Source: Kibdelosporangium aridum (GTDB lineage: Bacteria; Actinomycetota; Actinomycetes; Mycobacteriales; Pseudonocardiaceae). From it: a DNA stretch of 64,000 nt. Below the pieces are notes generated by a model that worked only from the letters and a program-made list of their open reading frames with translations, made no database searches and had not been told where the DNA came from. The stretch lies in the NCBI RefSeq assembly GCF_900176515.1, contig NZ_FWXV01000002.1, positions 1,364,001 through 1,428,000 of the forward strand. Reading direction: 5' to 3'. This document shows positions 37,673 through 46,422 of the stretch, piece by piece; positions within the stretch are counted from its first letter, which is position 1; each line of letters opens with the position of its first letter. Both the position numbers and the translations under genes were made by a program.

Positions 37673-38875
37673 GTGACCCAGCAGGCCGACTTGGACACCG
37701 CCACCAAGGGACTCGATCCGCCCTTCGCCGTGGTGGACCTGGACGCGTTCGACGCCAACGCGAAAGAGCTCGTGCGCCGCGCCCACGGCCGGCCGATCCG
37801 GGTGGCCAGCAAGTCGATCCGCTGCGCCTACCTGCTCGAACGCGCCCTCGGCATGCCCGGCTACCAAGGCGTGATGGCGTACTCGCTGCGCGAAGCGCTG
37901 TGGCTGACCCGCAAATGGCGTGATACGCCGCTGGCGGACACAGACATCCTGGTCGCCTATCCGACAACGGACCATGCCGCACTCCGTGACCTCGCCGCCG
38001 ACCCGGAAGCGGCCCGGGTCATCTCGGTGATCGCCGACTCGGCCGCGCACCTGGACCTGATCGACGCAGCCCTTGGCGTGGATCATCCCAAGATTCGGAT
38101 CTGCCTGGAATTCGACGCGGCATGGCGCCCATTGCCAGGCGTGTATGTCGGCACCCGCCGTTCCCCGGTCCGCACCTCGCGGCAAGCGGTGCGGCTGGCC
38201 GAGGAAATCGTTCGTCGCCCAGGCTTTTCCCTGGTCGGCGTGATGTCCTACGAAGGCCAAATCGCCGGCCTCGGCGACAACCCACCGGGAAACCCGGTGA
38301 AAGGCGCGGTCATCGCCTGGATGCAACGCCGCTCCGGCCCAGAACTGATCAAGCGCCGAAGCGCCGCGATCGCCGCGATCCGCGGCGTGACAGACCTCGA
38401 ATTCGTGAACGGCGGGGGCACCGGAAGCCTCGAACTGACCTCAGCGGACCCGTCGGTGACAGAGCTGGCGGCAGGCTCAGGCCTGATCGGCCCGTGGCTC
38501 TTCGACAGCTACCGAGGGTTCAGCCCACGACCCGCCGCGTTCTACGCGTTGTCGGTTGTACGCCGACCTGCACCCCGTATCGCGACGCTGTTCGCTGGCG
38601 GTTATGTCGCTTCGGGAACCGGAACCCCGGACCGTCTACCACAGCCTTACTTGCCGCAGGGGTTGAAGCTGCTGGGTACGGAAGGGGCGGGCGAGGTCCA
38701 AACTCCCGTTGTTGGCGCGGCGGCGGACACCTTGAAACTCGGCGACCGCGTGTGGATGCGGCACTCCAAGGCGGGTGAGCTGGCCGAGCGCTTCCAGGAG
38801 TACCACTTGGTTCGAGGTGACCGCGTCGAACGAACGGTCCCGACCTATCGGGGGGAAGCCGTCAACTTCGGCTGA
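37673..38875 (+). CDS. D-threonine-aldolase/alanine-racemase-fold PLP enzyme
   Basis: The GTG start gives 400 residues. The N-terminal TIM barrel carries the PLP lysine Lys47 in RVASKSIRC. FSLVGVMSYEGQIAGLG and EFVNGGGTGSLEL follow, and the C-terminal beta domain includes GDRVWMRHSKAGELAERF, where the His/Lys pattern resembles the metal site of D-threonine aldolases. Related proteins are annotated as amino acid deaminases or aldolases acting on D-hydroxy amino acids. Whether it cleaves, dehydrates or racemises cannot be told from sequence. The divergent lactone oxidase may be co-regulated through the palindrome. Confidence 0.85.
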   Translation: MTQQADLDTATKGLDPPFAVVDLDAFDANAKELVRRAHGRPIRVASKSIRCAYLLERALGMPGYQGVMAYSLREALWLTRKWRDTPLADTDILVAYPTTDHAALRDLAADPEAARVISVIADSAAHLDLIDAALGVDHPKIRICLEFDAAWRPLPGVYVGTRRSPVRTSRQAVRLAEEIVRRPGFSLVGVMSYEGQIAGLGDNPPGNPVKGAVIAWMQRRSGPELIKRRSAAIAAIRGVTDLEFVNGGGTGSLELTSADPSVTELAAGSGLIGPWLFDSYRGFSPRPAAFYALSVVRRPAPRIATLFAGGYVASGTGTPDRLPQPYLPQGLKLLGTEGAGEVQTPVVGAAADTLKLGDRVWMRHSKAGELAERFQEYHLVRGDRVERTVPTYRGEAVNFG

Positions 38876-39199
38876 ATCTGGCTTCCTGTGACTGGGTCTG
38901 CGTGAAGGTTTGTTTCGGGCTCTTGAATGGCAGGGAGGCCACCCAGAGGGAGGGGCTTGCATTTTCCCCTCGTTGTCTGGGCGCAGGTGTCCCGGAGGGA
39001 ACACCCACGAAGCCCACCCCTGCGCTACCGCACCCGGGAACTTGCCGCACCAGAAAGCCACCCCGTGCAGGGAAGCTGCGGCACCGGAGGCGCCACCCTG
39101 CAGCTGAGACACCGAAGGATCACCTTCACCTAGAAAGCCCCAACTGAGGTCCGCCCTGCACCGACCGACTTTTTTGACAACCCCCAACCCCCAGAAAAG
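38876..39199. other. Gene-free stretch with degenerate CCACCC motifs
   Basis: No open frame here has family matches, ribosome-binding sites or normal codon use. The sequence is rich in related short blocks such as GGCCACCC, GCCCACCCC, GCCACCCCG and GCCACCCTG, irregularly spaced, and in GGGAA and GCAG pieces. It leads directly into repeat copy C. I cannot assign a function. Confidence 0.4.
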
Positions 39200-39318
39200 G
39201 ACATCCCCCACCACTCCCGGGGGGACGACCCCAGGCCAGTCTACCGGGGATAAGGCCTGGTCAAAGGGGTTACTGGGCGGTTGTGGACAACCAGATTTGC
39301 GAACGGACCGTTCGTGTG
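39200..39318 (+). repeat. Dispersed ~110-bp intergenic repeat, copy C
   Basis: It begins ACATCCCCCACCACTCCCGG and continues GGGGACGACCCC, GGCCAGTCTACCGGGG, ATAAGGCCTGGTCAAAGG and GGTTACTGGGCGGTTGTGG. TGTGGACAA is at 39282-39290. The end carries the palindrome CGAACGG-a-CCGTTCG (39300-39314). It matches copy A most closely. It fills the convergent spacer before the TetR stop codon. Confidence 0.8.
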
Positions 39319-39334
39319 GCCGAGAGTGGCGCTG

Positions 39335-39955
39335 CTACTTGCCGACCTTGCTCGACAGGTACTGCCTGAGCAGGTATTTGCCTTCGTCGATGATTGTCTG
39401 GTCGCCGCTGGGGTCTCGGCGGAAGGCGAGTTTGTGGATGCCGTCGGTGGCTTCGACGGCGATGGTGATCGGCAGGATCAGGTCTTCGGCGGGCAGGCCG
39501 GCTTTGGACGCCACGATCTCGGTGAGCCGCTCGGAGACCACTTCGTTGTTGTGTTTGCCTTCGCCGTCGTCCAGCAGTTCGAGGTCGACCACGTCACCGA
39601 AGTGCAGCTTGCTGAAGCCCGGGATCGTTCTGTGCATGTCGACGTAGATGTCGATCGCCAGGTCCACCGCGTCCCACCAGTGGTCCACATAGGTCGTTTC
39701 GAAGCGTTCGCCGACTACTTTCAGGAAGTGCTCGAGGTTGCGGCGGGTCAGTTCGCGGACGACCGCTCGTTTGTCCGGGAAGAACTGGTACAGCGAGCCG
39801 ACGGCGACGCCCGCGCGCTCGGCGATCAGGGTTGTCGTGACTCCGTCGTAGCCGACCTCTTCGATGAGTGCCGCGCAGGCCTCGAGCATCTGCTCGACAC
39901 GCTTCGTGCTGCGTTGCTGTACCGGCTTACGCCTCAGTGGGGTCGGACTCGCCAC
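39335..39955 (-). CDS. TetR-family transcriptional regulator
   Basis: The GTG follows AGAGGAGA and gives 206 residues. The N-terminal HTH reads RVEQMLEACAALIEEVGYDG (in part), TTLIAERAGVAVGSLYQFFPDK. The C-terminal ligand domain is all helical. It is divergent from the GH1 glucosidase, whose promoter region holds an inverted repeat, so it is the likely repressor of that operon and of itself. The inducer is probably a sugar or glycoside, by inference only. Confidence 0.9.
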   Translation of the reverse strand: MASPTPLRRKPVQQRSTKRVEQMLEACAALIEEVGYDGVTTTLIAERAGVAVGSLYQFFPDKRAVVRELTRRNLEHFLKVVGERFETTYVDHWWDAVDLAIDIYVDMHRTIPGFSKLHFGDVVDLELLDDGEGKHNNEVVSERLTEIVASKAGLPAEDLILPITIAVEATDGIHKLAFRRDPSGDQTIIDEGKYLLRQYLSSKVGK

Positions 39956-40023
39956 AAGTGTCTCCTCTGCTCAGCACCTATCTTGCCGTGAATTCGCTGC
40001 TGGCGTGTGAGTGACATCGCATC

Positions 40024-40050
40024 TAGTATCCGAACGAATTTCACATTCGG
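40024..40050 (+). promoter_or_regulatory. Possible promoter/operator of the glucosidase operon
   Basis: TAGTAT (40024-40029) is a plausible -10 hexamer, but no clear -35 is seen. It abuts CCGAA-N11-TTCGG (40030-40050), a possible repressor site. The GH1 start codon lies 18 bases beyond, behind GGAGAAGGGG. The TetR gene is divergent. Confidence 0.3.
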
Positions 40051-40067
40051 CCGGAGAAGGGGTGGCG

Positions 40068-41363
40068 ATGGCGTTTCCGGACGACTTCGTGTGGGGTGTG
40101 TCCACGTCGGCTTTCCAGATCGAGGGTGCGACGCGCGAGGGTGGGCGCGGCGTCTCGGTGTGGGACACCTTCTGCGCGACACCGGGCAAAATCCACAATG
40201 GGGACAATGCCGACATCGCGTGTGACCACTACAACCGCTTCCCCGAGGATGTCGCGTTGATGGTCGAGCTCGGCGTCAAGGCGTACCGGTTCTCGGTTGC
40301 GTGGCCACGGATTCAGCCGACCGGTCATGGCGAGGTCAACGTCGAGGGGCTCGACTTCTACGACAACCTCGTCGACGCGCTGTGCGAGGCCGGCATCGCG
40401 CCGGTGACCACTTTGTACCACTGGGACACGCCACAACCGTTGGAAGACAACGGTGGCTGGCTCGTCAGGGACACCGCTGAGCGGTTCGCGGAGTACGCGC
40501 AGATCGTCGGCGAGCGCCTCGGCGACCGGGTGGAGATGTGGATTCCGCTCAACGAACCGATGGTGGAGACCCTCTTCGGTTACGCACTGGGCGAGTACGC
40601 ACCCGGCAAGGCTCTGCTCTTCGACGCCTTGCCCGCGGCGCACTACCAGAACCTCGCGCATGGTCTCGCGGTCACCGCACTCCGGGCCGCGGGGGCGAAA
40701 AACGTTGGCACGGCGAACAACCACAGTCCGATTTGGCCGGCCAGTCAGGACGAAGGCGACCTGACCGCCGCAAGACACCTCGGTGCCGTGATCAACTGGA
40801 TGTACTCGGACCCGGTCCTCACCGGGAAGTACCCTGATGAGGTAATTCCTTACCTGCCAAGTGATTACGCCGATGATTTGCCGAAAATCGCTGCCCCGCT
40901 GGACTTCTACGGCGTCAACTACTACGAACCCCAGGGTGTCGCGAAGCCCGGCGAGGGCAACCCGCTGCCGTTCGAGCTTCGGCCGGTCGAGGGATATCCG
41001 TTGACCACCAACGATTCCCCGGTTGTCCCCGATGGTCTCCGGGAGTTCCTCACCACTCTCAAGAGCCGCTACGCCGACGCCTTGCCGCCGGTCTACATCA
41101 CCGAAAGCGGCTGCAGCTTCGACGGCGTGCACGACCGGCAACGCATCGACTACCACACCGAACACCTCGCGGCACTGGAGAAAGCGATCTCCGAAGGGGT
41201 CGACGTGCGCGGCTACTTCGTGTGGTCGTTGCTGGACAACTTCGAGTGGTCGAAGGGGTACCAGCCGCGCTTCGGCCTGGTCCACATCGACTACGACACC
41301 CTTTCGCGGACCCCGAAGGACTCGTTCCACTGGTACCGCGGCGTGATCGGAGGCGCTCGTTGA
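40068..41363 (+). CDS. GH1 beta-glucosidase
   Basis: This retaining glycosidase hydrolyses beta-glucosides in the cytoplasm (no signal peptide). The ATG at 40068 lies behind GGAGAAGGGG and gives 431 residues. Acid/base Glu163 is in WIPLNEP, and nucleophile Glu346 is in YITESGCS. The GH1 N-terminal FVWGVSTSAFQIEG and the C-terminal YFVWSLLDNFEWSKGY are both present. The MFS gene overlaps its stop, so import and hydrolysis of a glucoside are probably linked. The natural substrate is not known. Confidence 0.96.
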   Translation: MAFPDDFVWGVSTSAFQIEGATREGGRGVSVWDTFCATPGKIHNGDNADIACDHYNRFPEDVALMVELGVKAYRFSVAWPRIQPTGHGEVNVEGLDFYDNLVDALCEAGIAPVTTLYHWDTPQPLEDNGGWLVRDTAERFAEYAQIVGERLGDRVEMWIPLNEPMVETLFGYALGEYAPGKALLFDALPAAHYQNLAHGLAVTALRAAGAKNVGTANNHSPIWPASQDEGDLTAARHLGAVINWMYSDPVLTGKYPDEVIPYLPSDYADDLPKIAAPLDFYGVNYYEPQGVAKPGEGNPLPFELRPVEGYPLTTNDSPVVPDGLREFLTTLKSRYADALPPVYITESGCSFDGVHDRQRIDYHTEHLAALEKAISEGVDVRGYFVWSLLDNFEWSKGYQPRFGLVHIDYDTLSRTPKDSFHWYRGVIGGAR

Positions 41364-42574
41364 CCACCGCCTTATCCGAGCCCGTCCAACGGGTTCGCGC
41401 AGGCTGGATCACCCTGCTGTTCCTGGCCAACCTCGGGTTGTGGCTGGCGATCTACGCACCGATCCAGGTACTGCTGCCGCAGCAGGCCGAGCTGCTCGAC
41501 GCCGCCAACAAGGAACTGGTCTTCGGCATCGTCACCGGGGCCGGTGGCCTGGTCGCGCTTGTGGTGAACCCGTTGGCCGGGCTGCTGTCCGACCGGACCA
41601 CGTCACGGTTCGGCCGTCGCCATCCGTGGACCATCAGTGGCGCGGTCGTCGGCGCGGTGGGGCTCGTGGTCCTCGCTCTGGCGGGCAATGTCGTGGTGAT
41701 GGTGCTCGGCTGGTGCCTTGTCCAGGTCGGGCTGAACGCCATGCTGGCCACCCTCATCTCCGCGATTCCTGACCGCGTCCCCGTCGACCAGCGTGCGCAA
41801 ACGGGTGGATTCGTCGGGATCAGCCAGATGTTCGGCACTGTGCTCGGTGCTGTTCTGGTCACGTCCATCGTCACCGGGCTGGTCGCCGGTTATCTCGCGT
41901 GTGCCGTCGTGGTGCTGCTTGGCGGCGTCGTGTTCGTGCTGTTCACGCCGGATACCGTGCTGCCGAAGGAACTGGTCCGCAAGACGAAGCTGGACCTGTG
42001 GATCTCGCCGCGCGAGCACCCGGCGTTCGCGTGGATGTGGGGCTGCCACTTCATGGTCAACCTCGGCAACGCGCTTGGCACGTTCTACCTGTTGTTCTTC
42101 CTCAAGGACGCGGTCAAGCGCGAAGACCCGGAAGGCTCGCTGCTGATCTTGATGGCTGGCTACGGGATCGCGTTGGTCATCGGCGCGCTCGTGGCAGGCA
42201 AGCTCTCCGACACGTCCGGCCGTCGCAAGCCGTACGTACTGGTAGCAGCGGCGTTCATGGCTGCCGCGGCACTCGTTCTGGTGATTTGGCCGACGTGGAT
42301 CGCGTCATTGATCGCCGGGCCGCTGCTGGGCGCGGGGTTCGGAATCTATTGGGCGGTCGCGCTCGCGCTGCTCACCCAATTGCTGCCTGCCGCCGCCGAC
42401 CGCGCCAAAGATCTTGGTGTCGTGAACATCGCCAATTCGCTGCCGCAGGTTTTCGCGCCGCTCGTCGCCCCGGGAATCTTGGCCGGTCTTGGTTACGCGG
42501 GCCTGTTCGGAGCTTCCGCACTCGCCACCGTGATCGCCGGATTCCTGCTGACCCGAATCAAATCCGCGATCTAG
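41360..42574 (+). CDS. MFS transporter, probably for glycosides
   Basis: TTG at 41360 overlaps the GH1 stop and sits behind GGAGG with good spacing, giving 404 residues. About twelve transmembrane helices are visible. The conserved loop GLLSDRTTSRFGRRHPW lies after helix two. LAGKLSDTSGRRKPYVL-type sequence (VAGKLSDTSGRRKP) is the matching loop in the second half. Its pairing with the glucosidase suggests uptake of the glucosidase substrate. A hairpin follows the stop. Confidence 0.9.
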   Translation: MTTALSEPVQRVRAGWITLLFLANLGLWLAIYAPIQVLLPQQAELLDAANKELVFGIVTGAGGLVALVVNPLAGLLSDRTTSRFGRRHPWTISGAVVGAVGLVVLALAGNVVVMVLGWCLVQVGLNAMLATLISAIPDRVPVDQRAQTGGFVGISQMFGTVLGAVLVTSIVTGLVAGYLACAVVVLLGGVVFVLFTPDTVLPKELVRKTKLDLWISPREHPAFAWMWGCHFMVNLGNALGTFYLLFFLKDAVKREDPEGSLLILMAGYGIALVIGALVAGKLSDTSGRRKPYVLVAAAFMAAAALVLVIWPTWIASLIAGPLLGAGFGIYWAVALALLTQLLPAAADRAKDLGVVNIANSLPQVFAPLVAPGILAGLGYAGLFGASALATVIAGFLLTRIKSAI

Positions 42575-42602
42575 CGAAATGTGGACCGACAAAAATTGGG
42601 AG

Positions 42603-42655
42603 CCGCAGGCCGACGCTGTCGGGGGGAGGGGGAGTGCTAGAACGCCGGCCTGCGG
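42603..42655 (+). terminator. Inverted repeat after the MFS gene
   Basis: CCGCAGGCCG (42603-42612) pairs perfectly with CGGCCTGCGG (42646-42655) across a 33-base loop. It lies in the convergent 141-base gap between the MFS gene and the minus-strand small genes. The long loop and lack of a T run make it a weak terminator candidate. Confidence 0.35.
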
Positions 42656-42715
42656 GGCCTTGGATGACGGTCCGGCTCGCCTCGCTCGGGGGGACGGACG
42701 AACCGGACCGCCGGT

Positions 42716-43060
42716 CTATCGGGCGCCGGCCACCACACGGCGCGGATTGGCGGTAGCCCTGCGGACGTGCCTGCCTCCTGCTGGAGCGAGACCGCCGGCT
42801 ACCAGGTGCTCGTAGGCCGCACGCCAGACCGAGCACGGCGCCTTCTGCTGGCGCCACCGTGACGAACAGGTAGGGCAGTTGCCTCGCTCATCGGGCTCGT
42901 GGGCCGAGAGCATCGCGCGCCAGCCTTCGGTCAGGCGGGGCAGCTCCGATCGGGCCACGGACAGCAGGGACGGGGCGTCTGCGCGGGTTGCCAGCTCGGA
43001 GAGCATGTCAAGGCGTTCCCACACCGCATTGCGCAAAACCTGGCCGAGTATCTCGTCCAC
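42716..43060 (-). CDS. Small CxxC-containing hypothetical protein
   Basis: This 114-residue protein (GTG start) has a helical first half (EILGQVLRNAVWERLDMLSEL). A cysteine cluster follows, CPTCSSRWRQQKAPC, then VWRAAYEHLVAGG and a basic tail. The two Cys of CPTC plus a later Cys could bind zinc or iron. It starts 13 bases after the stop of the 99-residue gene and so shares its transcript. I recognise no named family. Confidence 0.7.
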   Translation of the reverse strand: MDEILGQVLRNAVWERLDMLSELATRADAPSLLSVARSELPRLTEGWRAMLSAHEPDERGNCPTCSSRWRQQKAPCSVWRAAYEHLVAGGLAPAGGRHVRRATANPRRVVAGAR

Positions 43061-43073
43061 GGGAGCGTCACCG

Positions 43074-43373
43074 TCACCTTTCCGCCTGCTCGGCGGCTTC
43101 TCGTAGGGCGTCCCGCAACTGGCCGAGCTGGCCGGATGACAGGACCGCGGTCTCGCCGGGAGGTCCGACGAGCACCACCTTGTTCTGGTCGTTGACCAGC
43201 ACGGTGAGACAGCGATCGCGGTTGATGACGTCTCCGCAGCTGATGTGCCATACCTGACGGCCGGAGAAAGAGCCGGTCAGATCTCTGAGGCCAGGGGTGT
43301 CCTGCGACTCTCCCTGCGGTGCAGGTGAGGGCGCGGGGGCGGGGCGTGTCACCGTCGAGCCGACCAGGTCCAC
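43074..43373 (-). CDS. Small hypothetical protein divergent from XRE regulator
   Basis: A 99-residue protein with GGAGG about 12 bases before its GTG. An N-terminal Pro/Ala-rich stretch leads to a compact domain: SGRQVWHISCGDVINRDRCLTVLVNDQNKVVLVGPPGETAVL, quotable as VWHISCGDVINRD and KVVLVGPPGETAVL. It ends in a helix QLGQLRDALREAAEQA. It is divergent from the XRE/TPR regulator and forms an operon with the CxxC gene. Linked genes of this type accompany XRE regulators in Pseudonocardiaceae. Function unknown. Confidence 0.7.
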   Translation of the reverse strand: MDLVGSTVTRPAPAPSPAPQGESQDTPGLRDLTGSFSGRQVWHISCGDVINRDRCLTVLVNDQNKVVLVGPPGETAVLSSGQLGQLRDALREAAEQAER

Positions 43374-43591
43374 GATCAGAAGTTTCCCTCCGTGCTCGAA
43401 TGCTTACCAGAAACTAGATTGGTACGTGGCAAACTCGAACGGGGTGATGGTGAGCTGATCGGGCAAGGTTTCACGATAAGCGGTCAGCGGACTTCGGCCC
43501 GACCGATCAGCCTGACCGATCACTACTTCTCGGCCCTGCCGCAATGTGTTTACTCTGCGGTTGACGCCCAACGGACTGCAAGGGGGCGCGA

Positions 43592-44968
43592 GTGAACTCC
43601 ACCGGGTCACAAGGTGCTGTGGTAACCGCCGACGTCTGGGAGAAGCCGGACATGCGGGCAGCGCTTGCCGCGAGGGAGATCAGTCAGGTCTACCGGCTGC
43701 TGCGAAAGCACGGCATCTCGCAGCGGCAGATCGCCGCGCAGACCGGCCAGTCGCAGTCCGAGGTATCGGAGATCCTCAAAGGTCGCCAGGTCATGGCCTA
43801 TGACGTGCTCGCGAGGATCGCCCAAGGCCTGGGCGTTCCAAGGGGTTACATGGGCCTCGCATATGACGAGGAGACACGGGTCCGCGTCGTCGCCACGGTC
43901 GACGACCAGACCCCCGAGGAGGCAGAGTCGGTGAAGCGTCGGAAGTTCCTCGCGCACGCCGCGGCCGTCACGATGGGCGCGAACGTGTTCGGCGCGGACT
44001 CCGGGCCGTGGGTCTCGAACCCGATCCAGACTCCGGCACCCGGGCGGATCGGCATGACGGATGTGCGCCAGGTTGAGGCCGCTACCAGGGCGTTGCGCTC
44101 GTTGGACTACCAGTACGGCGGTGGTTCCTGCCGCGACGCGGTGATCGCGCAGTTGTCGTGGGGTCAGCAGATGCTGGGGGCATCAGCGACCGACGTGGTC
44201 AAGCAACGCCTGCACGTCGCACTGGCCGACCTGCACAACCTTGCGGGATGGACGTCGTTCGACATCGGACTGCTCGACTCCGCCCGCAACCACTTCGGCA
44301 AGGGCCTTGAGCTGGCAAAAGAGGGCCGCAGCGAGCCGCTGGTGGCCAACATCCTCTACCGGATGGGCCGGGTCTACTTGCACAACGGCGCGCCGAACGA
44401 CGCGCTCAAGATCTTCTCGCTCGGTCAGATCGCGGCGCAGAACTCCGGTTCGGAGTTGGCGGTGGCCGTGCTCTGCGCGAACGAGGCGTGGGCCTACGCG
44501 ATGATGGGCCAGCGGGAGCAGACGATGAAGCTGCTCGGCCGGACGCGGGACGAGTTCGCCCGTGCCGACCTCGACGGCGCCGAGACCTGGGTGAAGTTCT
44601 TCACCGAGACCGACGTGCACGCGATGATCGGCACTGTGCACACGGTGCTCGCCCAAGAGGTCGACACCAAGCACACGAAGTACGCGATCCCGGCATTGCA
44701 GCGGGCGATCGACGCCTACGGCGACGACATGGCCCGCAGTAAGACCTTCAACCTCAGTGCGCTTGCCACCAATCACCTGATCGAGGGCGACATCGACCAC
44801 GGCGCCAAGGTCGGTCGGTCCGCGGTCGAACTGGCCGAGAACCTCACTTCGGGCCGTGCGAAGGACCGCATGCGGCCGCTGAAGCAGGAGGCGGACAAGC
44901 GCCGCAACAACAGCCAAGCCCGTGAACTCTCCGACGCGCTCAACAAGTACTTCGACGCGGACGCGTGA
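43592..44968 (+). CDS. XRE-family regulator with TPR-like helical domain
   Basis: The GTG follows AAGGGGGCGCGA and gives 458 residues. The HTH is at about 30-85 (ISQRQIAAQTGQSQSEVSEILKG). A linker and a long all-helical region with TPR-like repeats follow (VANILYRMGRVYLHNGAPNDALKIF in pieces; EAWAYAMMGQREQTMKLLGR). Regulators of this shape in streptomycetes influence development and antibiotic production. The APH-fold kinase downstream is 28 bases away in the same direction. The upstream spacer contains TACCA-N10-TGGTA. Confidence 0.88.
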   Translation: MNSTGSQGAVVTADVWEKPDMRAALAAREISQVYRLLRKHGISQRQIAAQTGQSQSEVSEILKGRQVMAYDVLARIAQGLGVPRGYMGLAYDEETRVRVVATVDDQTPEEAESVKRRKFLAHAAAVTMGANVFGADSGPWVSNPIQTPAPGRIGMTDVRQVEAATRALRSLDYQYGGGSCRDAVIAQLSWGQQMLGASATDVVKQRLHVALADLHNLAGWTSFDIGLLDSARNHFGKGLELAKEGRSEPLVANILYRMGRVYLHNGAPNDALKIFSLGQIAAQNSGSELAVAVLCANEAWAYAMMGQREQTMKLLGRTRDEFARADLDGAETWVKFFTETDVHAMIGTVHTVLAQEVDTKHTKYAIPALQRAIDAYGDDMARSKTFNLSALATNHLIEGDIDHGAKVGRSAVELAENLTSGRAKDRMRPLKQEADKRRNNSQARELSDALNKYFDADA

Positions 44969-44996
44969 GCAGGCCGAGCCACTGCGAACCGGTTCC

Positions 44997-45896
44997 ATGG
45001 TCACATCCGAGGGACGGTTCAGCCGTGACAGCCTCGCCGCCGCGTTGACGCTGATCTGCGACCAGATCGGCTTGGAGGCCACGGGCGCCACCCTGCTCAG
45101 ATTCACCAACAACGCGGTGTATCGCCTGGTCGGCGATACCGCGGTGGTCCGTATCGTCGGGTCACACGCGCTGCGGCATCGGGTCGAGAAGGTCGTCAGG
45201 GTCGCCGCGTGGTTCGCCGAGCACGAGATTCCGTCCGTTCGGCTGCTGGCCGGTGTCACCCAACCGGTACGAGCCGGTGAACACCTGGCGACGGTTTGGG
45301 ATGTCGTGCCGGACGGCGGCCGCCAGCCTCGTGGCCGGGACCTGGGCGAACTGCTGAAGCGGATCCACAACCTCGCGCCGCCGCCGTTCGACCTGCCCGC
45401 GTGGGATCCCCTCGACGACGTGCTCAAGCGGATCGACGACGCCGAGGACATCAGCGACGACGACCACCAGTTCCTGCTGGACACGTGCGAGCGGCTGTCC
45501 GAAGAGCTCTCCGGTCTGAACTTCGAACTGCCGCCCGCGGTTCTGCACGGGGACGCGCATCTGGGCAACTTGATCCCGTCGCCGGACGGGCCGGTGTTGT
45601 GTGACTTCGATTCCACTTCGCTCGGTCCGCCGGAGTGGGATCTGACACCTGTCGCGGTGGGAGTCGGCCGCTTCGGCGAGCCGGCGCGTACGTACCGTGA
45701 GATTGTCCGGGCCTACGGTTTCGACGTCACCCGATGGAGCGGCTTCCGGGTGTTGCGCGAGGTCAGAGAGCTGAAGCTGATCACCAGTGTGCTGCCGAGT
45801 GTGCGCAGCAACCCCGAGGTCCGGCCGGAGTTGATGCGCCGTCTCGGTGATTTCCGGCGTGGGGACACCCGCGCACGGTGGGCCCGATACACCTGA
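44997..45896 (+). CDS. Aminoglycoside-phosphotransferase-fold kinase
   Basis: The ATG at 44997 gives 299 residues. The catalytic loop is AVLHGDAHLGNLI and the metal-binding segment is VLCDFDSTSLGPPEWDL. The N-terminal lobe has a nucleotide-binding strand region (YRLVGDTAVVRIV). This fold includes antibiotic, choline and homoserine kinases, so resistance should not be assumed. It follows the XRE/TPR regulator, which may control it. The ribosome-binding site is weak. Confidence 0.85.
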   Translation: MVTSEGRFSRDSLAAALTLICDQIGLEATGATLLRFTNNAVYRLVGDTAVVRIVGSHALRHRVEKVVRVAAWFAEHEIPSVRLLAGVTQPVRAGEHLATVWDVVPDGGRQPRGRDLGELLKRIHNLAPPPFDLPAWDPLDDVLKRIDDAEDISDDDHQFLLDTCERLSEELSGLNFELPPAVLHGDAHLGNLIPSPDGPVLCDFDSTSLGPPEWDLTPVAVGVGRFGEPARTYREIVRAYGFDVTRWSGFRVLREVRELKLITSVLPSVRSNPEVRPELMRRLGDFRRGDTRARWARYT

Positions 45897-46029
45897 ATGG
45901 CGGTAACGCCGGGGCCTCGCTGAGCGAATCCTTTCTCGACAGATGGCCGCCGTTGCCCCAACCGGGGTATCGGCTACTCTGTGTTCAAGTTCTCGTCGAG
46001 TTTCGCTCACCAAGAGGTGATTGATCACG

Positions 46030-46335
46030 GTGTTGGGGCTGCTGAGCAGGACAGTCGGTGATGGTCGGCGCGTCAAGCGCGCGCTGCGGTCCGCCCAAGT
46101 GCTGGACGAAGTGGTGGAAGCTCAGCTCGCTCTGGTCTCCCGGTTGCCTGAGGACAGTCGTCGCCGGGCTGCGGACTACCTAGCCGAACTCGTGATGCTG
46201 GCGCAGAGCTACCGGCACTTCGCGGCCGGCTGGATCAACCGCAAGGAACTCGAGAAGCGTGGCGCGGCGACCATGCAGCGGCTTTCCGAGCTCCGCCGAC
46301 CGCACGAACCTGCGCAGTTCACCGAACAGGACTGA
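46030..46335 (+). CDS. Small helical hypothetical protein
   Basis: A protein of about 101 residues, mostly alpha-helical and charged (VVEAQLALVSRLPEDSRRRAADYLAELVMLAQSYRHFAAGW in part: RRRAADYLAELVMLAQSYRHF). The start is uncertain: GTG at 46030 and TTG at 46021 are both in frame. The AGAGG upstream suits the GTG less than ideally, and the TTG is too close. No family recognised. Confidence 0.6.
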   Translation: MLGLLSRTVGDGRRVKRALRSAQVLDEVVEAQLALVSRLPEDSRRRAADYLAELVMLAQSYRHFAAGWINRKELEKRGAATMQRLSELRRPHEPAQFTEQD

Positions 46336-46422
46336 CCGCTCGACTCTTCGGATTTTCGCGGGCTTTTTCGGCGGACGTGACGGCCGCCACATAATCTTCC
46401 ACTTGCGACGAACGGCGGATGA

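Noticed and set aside
44997..45896. Antibiotic-resistance kinase
   Set aside because: The APH fold is shared by many sugar and choline kinases, and nothing specific to drug substrates is visible.
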